DNA of 20,502 bases. Origin: JAEELC01 sp963621965. GTDB taxonomy: Bacteria > Bacillota_I > Bacilli_A > Acholeplasmatales > Anaeroplasmataceae. Within the stretch, counting starts at the first letter, position 1; each line of letters begins with the position of its first letter. The notes below the pieces were generated by a model. The model did not search any database and had not been told where the DNA came from. It saw only the letters and a list, made by a program, of their open reading frames with translations. Both the position numbers and the translations under genes were made by a program. Positions 15,487 through 20,502 of this stretch are shown one piece after another. Location: contig CAVFGN010000035.1 in NCBI GenBank assembly GCA_963621965.1, positions 1-20,502 of the forward strand, written 5' to 3'.

Positions 15487-15501
15487 AATTTTCTCCTTAA
15501 A

Positions 15502-16524
15502 TTAATAAATAAACATTGCATCGCCAAAACTAAAGAATCTGTATTTATTTTCTACAGCTTCCTTATAAGCGTTAAGAATATATTCTCTTGAAGCTAGGCT
15601 TGAGACAAGCATTACTAGTGTTGATTTTGGCAAATGGAAGTTAGTAATTAAAGCATTAACAGCTTTCCACTTATATCCTGGATAAATAAATATATCAGTG
15701 TAACCAAAACACTCTTTATAACCGTTATTGTACGCACTTTCAAGAACACGTGTAGAAGTTGTGCCAACAGAAATTATTCTTCTCTTTTCAGTAAGTGCTT
15801 TATTTAATTTATCTGCACTTTCTTGACTAATTTCATAGTATTCGCTATGCATTTTATGCTTAGTAATGTCTTCTTCATTAACAGGTCTAAAAGTACCAAG
15901 GCCAACATGAAGTGTTACATAAACAAGTTCTACGCCTTTTTCTTCAAGTCTTTTTAATAAGTCTTTTGTAAAGTGAAGACCTGCTGTAGGAGCTGCTGCA
16001 CTACCTGGGTTTTTAGCATAAACTGTTTGATACATGTTAGGATCATCTAAATGTTCGTGAATATAAGGAGGAAGAGGAGTTTCTCCTAGTTTGTCTAAAA
16101 CTTCAAGAAAAATTCCTTCATAACACATCTTAAAATGTCTAATTCCTTCTTCTCTTTCCTCTACGCAAACAGCACTAAGAAGCCCATCTCCAAATACAAC
16201 ACGAGTTCCAACTTTTACACGGCGTGCTGGCTTAACTAAGGTTTGCCAAATGTCAGACCCTAAATCTTTTAACATCAAAAGTTCAATATGTGCATTAGTT
16301 TCTTCTTTAAGACCAAAAAGACGTGCTGGAATAACTTTAGAGTCATTCATTACAAGTACATCACCTTTATTTAACATATCAAAAATATCATAAAAATGTT
16401 TGTGATTTGTTTCTCCTGTTTCTTTATTTAAACAAAGCAACCTGCACTCTTCTCTATTAGTTAGTGGTGTTTGCGCAATTAATTCTTCAGGTAAATTGTA
16501 ATCAAAATCTTCTAAACTTATCAT
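15502..16524 (-). CDS. queA: S-adenosylmethionine:tRNA ribosyltransferase-isomerase
   Basis: Transfers and rearranges the ribosyl part of S-adenosylmethionine onto preQ1 in tRNA to give epoxyqueuosine, the step after tgt. The 340-residue length is typical. Seen: the N-terminal FDYNLPEELIAQTP (7-20), VMNDSKVIPARLFG (58-71), PPYIHEHLDD, and the highly conserved AAPTAGLHFT (177-186), ending in FFSFGDAMFI. The ATG overlaps the ruvB stop as ATGA, with AAAGGA just ahead. Neighbours ruvB upstream and tgt downstream are the usual ones in Firmicutes. The enzyme turning epoxyqueuosine into queuosine (QueG or QueH) is not in the window. Confidence 0.97.
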   Translation of the reverse strand: MISLEDFDYNLPEELIAQTPLTNREECRLLCLNKETGETNHKHFYDIFDMLNKGDVLVMNDSKVIPARLFGLKEETNAHIELLMLKDLGSDIWQTLVKPARRVKVGTRVVFGDGLLSAVCVEEREEGIRHFKMCYEGIFLEVLDKLGETPLPPYIHEHLDDPNMYQTVYAKNPGSAAAPTAGLHFTKDLLKRLEEKGVELVYVTLHVGLGTFRPVNEEDITKHKMHSEYYEISQESADKLNKALTEKRRIISVGTTSTRVLESAYNNGYKECFGYTDIFIYPGYKWKAVNALITNFHLPKSTLVMLVSSLASREYILNAYKEAVENKYRFFSFGDAMFIY

Positions 16525-17519
16525 AGTTTATCCTTTCTTTCTATATGTAGGTGATCATAAGCCTTATCTGTAACAACTCTTCCTCTAAGTGTACGATTTA
16601 TAAACCCTTCTTGTAACAAATATGGTTCATATACATCCTCAATAGTTTCTTTAACTTCACCAATTGTAGCCGCAATAGTTTCAAGCCCTACTGGTCCACC
16701 TTTGAATTGATTTATTATAGCACTTAAATATTTAATGTCAATTGTATCGAGCCCAAGCGCATCTATATTAAGTTTGTCAAGAGCTTCTTTGCACAAACTT
16801 TGTGTAATCTCGCCATTTGATAAAATATATGCAAAATCTCTGATACGACGAAGCAATCTATTTGCAATTCTAGGTGTACCTCTACTTCTTTTAGCCAAAT
16901 CAAGTAGTGCTAAATCATCAATTTTAACTTTATAAACCTCACTCGATCTTTTAATTATGGCTTTAAGTTCAGAGACATTATAATAATTTAAACGTTCGAC
17001 TATACCAAATCTATCACGAAGTGGAGCTGATAAATCTCCGTAGCGAGTGGTTGCACCCACAAGTGTAAAAGGAGGCAAATCAAGTCTTATAGTTTTTGCT
17101 TGAGATTCTTTACCAATAATTAAGTCAATATAGAAATCTTCCATAGCACTATATAAAATCTCTTCAACAATCTTAGGAACTCTATGTATTTCGTCTATAA
17201 AGAGTACGTCCCCTTCTTCAAGAGTTGTAAGAACACAAGCTAAGTCTCCACTTTTCTCGATAGTAGGCCCCGATATAGTCTTTATATTTACGCCTAGTTC
17301 ATTTGCAATAATTTGTGCAAGTGTTGTTTTGCCAAGTCCTGGAGGGCCATATAAAAGCACATGGTCTAACGACTCATTTCGAATTTTTGCAGCCTTTATA
17401 TAAATTTCTAATTTTTCTTTAACAGTACTTTGTCCTACATAATCACTTAATTTAAAAGGCCTAAGAGTCGGCTCTAGGTCTTCTTTTTCAATTACATCAT
17501 CATTTAAAATTGTATCCAT
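16521..17519 (-). CDS. ruvB: Holliday junction branch migration ATPase RuvB
   Basis: The hexameric motor that, with RuvA, drives branch migration of Holliday junctions in recombination repair. From the ATG, Walker A (GPPGLGKT) is at 58-65, Walker B (VLFIDEIHR) at about 105-113, followed by GATTRYGDLSAPLRDRFG and the sensor 2 region RSRGTPRIANRLLRR; the C-terminal winged helix ends in GFINRTLRGRV. The 332-residue length is normal. An in-frame TTG lies two codons earlier (17525); both are within reach of AAAGGA, and I prefer ATG. It is the only intact gene here that stops with TGA, which overlaps the queA start and is followed at once by an in-frame TAA. Confidence 0.97.
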   Translation of the reverse strand: MDTILNDDVIEKEDLEPTLRPFKLSDYVGQSTVKEKLEIYIKAAKIRNESLDHVLLYGPPGLGKTTLAQIIANELGVNIKTISGPTIEKSGDLACVLTTLEEGDVLFIDEIHRVPKIVEEILYSAMEDFYIDLIIGKESQAKTIRLDLPPFTLVGATTRYGDLSAPLRDRFGIVERLNYYNVSELKAIIKRSSEVYKVKIDDLALLDLAKRSRGTPRIANRLLRRIRDFAYILSNGEITQSLCKEALDKLNIDALGLDTIDIKYLSAIINQFKGGPVGLETIAATIGEVKETIEDVYEPYLLQEGFINRTLRGRVVTDKAYDHLHIERKDKL

Positions 17520-17564
17520 TGTCAAAACATCCTTTCAAATAATTATAGAAATGTTTAAACAACT

Positions 17565-18119
17565 TTACTTATTTAATTTTTTTAGTGCTTCTTTAATAAT
17601 TAAAGAATCATTTTGTGTTAAATCTATATCTTTAAGTACTCTAATAATATCTTTTTTGTTATAACCAAGTGATTCAAGAGCATCAATAACCTCATTATCT
17701 TTCGTATAGGAGTTGTTACTATCAACTTCAAGTTTACCAGCCAAATCAAGTATTATTTGTTGACTTGCTTTAAGTCCTATACCAGGAAACTTCTTCAAAA
17801 ATGTTACGTCTTTAACATTGATCGCACTAACTATTTCATCTACATTTGCATATGCAACGATAGACATAGCACTTTTAGGGCCTATTCCTGAGACAGAGAT
17901 TAATGATAAGAATAAATCTTTTTGTTTACTAGATTCAAATCCGTATAAAGCATTACTATCTTCTCTAACCAAGTGATAAGTATAAATTGTTTTTTCCACG
18001 TCACTTACACTATAAGAAAATGGGTTACCTACAATAATCTCATATCCAATATTATTATTTTCTAAAACAATGTATTTTGGCTTAATTTCACTTATTTTGC
18101 CTTTAATATATGCGTACAT
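17565..18119 (-). CDS. ruvA: Holliday junction DNA-binding protein RuvA
   Basis: Binds the four-way junction as a tetramer and recruits RuvB. The 184-residue protein shows the N-terminal OB-fold (MYAYIKGKISEIKPKYIVLE, GYEIIV), two helix-hairpin-helix motifs (VSGIGPKSA at 76-84 and FPGIGLKAS at 111-119), an acidic linker, and the C-terminal RuvB-contacting domain (EVIDALESLGYNKKDI). AAGGAG lies 7 nt before the ATG. It is the first gene of the operon, 45 bp before ruvB. An extended -10 (TGATATAAT, 18133-18141) abuts the ribosome site; used as promoter it would give a leader too short to hold that site, so the real promoter may lie further upstream. Confidence 0.96.
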   Translation of the reverse strand: MYAYIKGKISEIKPKYIVLENNNIGYEIIVGNPFSYSVSDVEKTIYTYHLVREDSNALYGFESSKQKDLFLSLISVSGIGPKSAMSIVAYANVDEIVSAINVKDVTFLKKFPGIGLKASQQIILDLAGKLEVDSNNSYTKDNEVIDALESLGYNKKDIIRVLKDIDLTQNDSLIIKEALKKLNK

Positions 18120-18177
18120 AAAAATACTCCTTATTATATCATTTATTACATTAATATTAAAGCCTATAAGTGTAAAC

Positions 18178-18206
18178 TTTACTTACTTTTATTTTAATTA
18201 TATAAT
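18178..18206 (+). promoter_or_regulatory. Promoter of the long coiled-coil gene
   Basis: TTTACT (18178-18183) and a perfect TATAAT (18201-18206) are 17 bp apart, giving a start near 18213 and a leader of about 35 nt. It lies in the 128-bp region shared with the divergent ruvA gene. Confidence 0.68.
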
Positions 18207-18247
18207 ATAATAAAGATTTTTTTGTATTTTTAGAAAGGAGTATTATT

Positions 18248-20502
18248 ATGAACTATAGTGAAATTTTAGCTTCATTAGGCTTACTTGTTGAAGAATATTC
18301 TTCAAACACCAACCTTAAAGAAATATTTGACGAACCATTCATTAAATCATTTGAAGAGTCATATAATAAAGCCCAATTAAAGACTAACGAGTTAGTTCAA
18401 GCTACGCATAACTATTTAGATAATAATACGAATTTAATAATAACATACAATAGAGATATTAATAAACTTGAAAACGAATATATCAACAATGTTTCTATAT
18501 TACAAGATAAATATGAAGACAAGAAAAATTCTTATTTAAAACAAATAAAAAACTCTAATAATAAATACTCTAAATTATGTAATGATATTCAAGTTTTTGT
18601 TCTAAAAAAAAATAATATCACGCAAAATTCAAAATTAAGTAGAGAAATTGAATTTGATAACAAGAATGATATTATTAAATCTAAAGAAAAACCTAATTTA
18701 GACAAATATAATTATTATATTGGTATCTTTAATAATACTGCCAATCTAAAATATAATAAATTTCACTCTTCTCTTTCTAAATCTCAATACGATTTAGTTG
18801 ATTCTTCAAAAAATTATCAAAAACATCTTGAAGAAATAGATCATGACATAAATATTAAAATTGAAAATTATAAAAGTAGCATTATTGATGAAGAGAAAAA
18901 TTTAAACGACGAAATTAAGCAAATAGAAACAGCACTTAATAAAAAAATAAGTGAAATTCAGTTAATGTACAATACAATTATTAAACAAAATAACGAACAA
19001 TATAAGGTTGAAGTTAATTCTAACAATGTAGATATTGAAAGAATTGAAGAATTATATAAAAAAGATGTACAAAACATCAACCTTCAAGCTCGAAAAAAAC
19101 TTGTTGAAGTAGATAAAAAATATAATGCGAAAGAACATGAATTAAAACAAAAATTGCAGGATAAGAAATATCTAAATCGTGTTAAAACTTCTTTAAATAA
19201 TAGTAAAATTGAACAGACTAAAGAATTATTAAAAAATAAGAATTTTTCTCATAGCGATAAAGTTAGTCTAAAAAGTAAGTATAAATTCGAGTTACATAAG
19301 TATCAATTCGAACAAAGAACAAGAGAAAAAGAAATTGAAAACTTAGAACAAGAACTAGAGAACCTTTCTAACGAAATAAAGAAAGAGAAAAAAGAAATTG
19401 AAGCATGGCGTCAATATAATATAAATTTAAAAAATATAGATAAAGATGTCAAAATCAAGCCTCTTGAAGAATCAATTGCATCTAAAACAAGAGAAAAAAA
19501 TCTATTTGATAGCATTCAAAGAAACAACCAAGCTAAAGAAATTAATAATGAGAAAAGAAATGTTAATATCTTAATTTTGAGAAAGAAAAAAGACTACGAT
19601 TCTTATTATGCAAAAGTTCAAATTGAAATTAATAAATTACAAATTGAACATTTGAAAAATATTAAAAATAAAGAAGTCAGTACTTCTACCGAAAATGAGA
19701 TTATTAAATTTAATCAAAATTATGATTTGATTTCAGAAAAATACTTTTTTAACCAAAGTCTTTATAATATTGAAAAAAATAAATATGTATTAGAATATAA
19801 CAATGTACTTATTAATTACTACCTTAAAAAAAATGCCTTAGAAAAAAACGAAAGCGATGTAGTGGATAATATCGAACTTGAAAGATATTCAAAAATTGCA
19901 AAAGAAACTATTGATTTCAACAATAATTCTGCTGCATTTTACGAAAATATATTAAAAAATTTCATTGACACATCAGAAATTCATTTAAAAAATGATGTTG
20001 CATCAATCGATATAGAAAAAAACGATAAAATTGCTAATTACAAGTACAATTTACAATATAATCGTTCTAGATATGATCTCCAATTGCTAAAGAATCATAT
20101 CAATTATTTTGATTACTTAACTAAAACGTTCTTGCCTATATTTTTAGTTCAACTAAATAAAGCAATTCAAACTACAGAAGATTCACTAGATTCTTGTAGC
20201 ATCTACTTTTCTTCCATTTGTAACCTTATTGTTAAGTTTATAAAAGAATTCTTTAATATCGAAGAAAGAATTTTAAATGACCACATTAAACTTGATGCAG
20301 AAATTAAATATTCTTCTATTTATACAAATGCAAACTATGAATATCATCAAAAATTAAATGCATACAATTCGCAAATAGATAATTATAATAATACTAATAA
20401 TAACTATAAAAAAACTATCAACGAATTCTACAGACGTATTAACGAATTAAACTATCAACAAAACAAATTATTAAGTAATTCTAACGAAAGCTACATTCGT
20501 AA
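18248..20502 (+). CDS. Very long, probably coiled-coil protein of unknown function (3' end outside window)
   Basis: I do not recognise this protein. The frame starts at ATG 18248 with a strong AAAGGAG 7 nt upstream and stays open for 751 codons to the window edge. It is dominated by Lys, Asn, Glu, Ile and Tyr, with long charged stretches such as EKEIENLEQELENLSNEIKK near 360-380, and few prolines or glycines; this points to extended helices and coiled coil. I found one tryptophan (residue 387) and very few cysteines. There is no signal peptide and no clear transmembrane helix; FLPIFLVQLNKAI, near 625-640, is hydrophobic but short. The N terminus (MNYSEILASLGLLVEEYSSN) is less charged and could be a small head. 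SMC-type ATPase motifs are not seen in the visible part. A cytoskeletal, scaffold or attachment role would be a guess. Confidence 0.85.
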   Translation, partial: MNYSEILASLGLLVEEYSSNTNLKEIFDEPFIKSFEESYNKAQLKTNELVQATHNYLDNNTNLIITYNRDINKLENEYINNVSILQDKYEDKKNSYLKQIKNSNNKYSKLCNDIQVFVLKKNNITQNSKLSREIEFDNKNDIIKSKEKPNLDKYNYYIGIFNNTANLKYNKFHSSLSKSQYDLVDSSKNYQKHLEEIDHDINIKIENYKSSIIDEEKNLNDEIKQIETALNKKISEIQLMYNTIIKQNNEQYKVEVNSNNVDIERIEELYKKDVQNINLQARKKLVEVDKKYNAKEHELKQKLQDKKYLNRVKTSLNNSKIEQTKELLKNKNFSHSDKVSLKSKYKFELHKYQFEQRTREKEIENLEQELENLSNEIKKEKKEIEAWRQYNINLKNIDKDVKIKPLEESIASKTREKNLFDSIQRNNQAKEINNEKRNVNILILRKKKDYDSYYAKVQIEINKLQIEHLKNIKNKEVSTSTENEIIKFNQNYDLISEKYFFNQSLYNIEKNKYVLEYNNVLINYYLKKNALEKNESDVVDNIELERYSKIAKETIDFNNNSAAFYENILKNFIDTSEIHLKNDVASIDIEKNDKIANYKYNLQYNRSRYDLQLLKNHINYFDYLTKTFLPIFLVQLNKAIQTTEDSLDSCSIYFSSICNLIVKFIKEFFNIEERILNDHIKLDAEIKYSSIYTNANYEYHQKLNAYNSQIDNYNNTNNNYKKTINEFYRRINELNYQQNKLLSNSNESYIR

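Noticed and set aside
16735..16935. Plus-strand frame opposite ruvB
   Set aside because: Antisense shadow of a conserved gene, no supporting signal.
1..20502. CRISPR array, tRNA or rRNA genes, intact transposase
   Set aside because: I looked for regular repeat-spacer units, tRNA TPsiC-like blocks and transposase motifs on both strands and found none.

Overview
The window is about 20.5 kb of very AT-rich DNA from a low-GC Gram-positive lineage of the Bacilli/Mollicutes type, probably a host-associated or gut organism. The evidence is AGGAGG-type ribosome binding sites, a ruvA-ruvB-queA-tgt operon, a lysine (L-box) riboswitch, and stop codons that are TAA in 15 of the 17 intact genes with visible ends. 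Tryptophan is encoded by TGG and full-length genes read through with the standard bacterial code, so TGA is not a sense codon here. Genus cannot be set from the sequence. No tRNA, rRNA, CRISPR array, intact transposase or phage gene was seen.

Left part (1-6300). A plus-strand DUF4143-type AAA ATPase (115-1410) converges on a minus-strand ABC transporter operon (ATPase 1458-2219, permease 2219-3004, binding lipoprotein 3004-3864). Upstream of the lipoprotein lie two hairpin/U-tract elements, a well-matched lysine riboswitch (about 3997-4168) and a promoter. This makes lysine the likely cargo and lysine-dependent termination the likely control. Beyond the promoter lies a gene graveyard. It holds a frame-broken C-terminal half of a family 1 pectate lyase (4274-4945), abutting the 3' end of a decayed DUF4143 ATPase of a different subtype (4941-5868), then about 430 bp with no recognisable gene.

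Middle part (6300-13360), all minus strand. A DEDDh-type exonuclease is followed 20 bp later by a membrane-bound GGDEF diguanylate cyclase. Next come phosphate acetyltransferase (pta), with a perfect 18-bp palindrome just downstream of its promoter, and glycerol-3-phosphate dehydrogenase (gpsA). A tight three-gene operon follows: PlsC-like acyltransferase, family 8 glycosyltransferase, PlsC-like acyltransferase. gpsA plus two acyltransferases and a glycosyltransferase suggests a glycerolipid/glycolipid block.

Right part (13334-20502). The minus-strand operon runs ruvA, ruvB, queA, cyclophilin, a small unknown protein, tgt. It combines Holliday-junction branch migration with two steps of queuosine tRNA modification and ends in a clear terminator. 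Divergent from ruvA, with its own promoter, is a very long lysine/asparagine/glutamate-rich, probably coiled-coil protein. It is still open at the window edge after 751 codons and is the least explained intact gene here.
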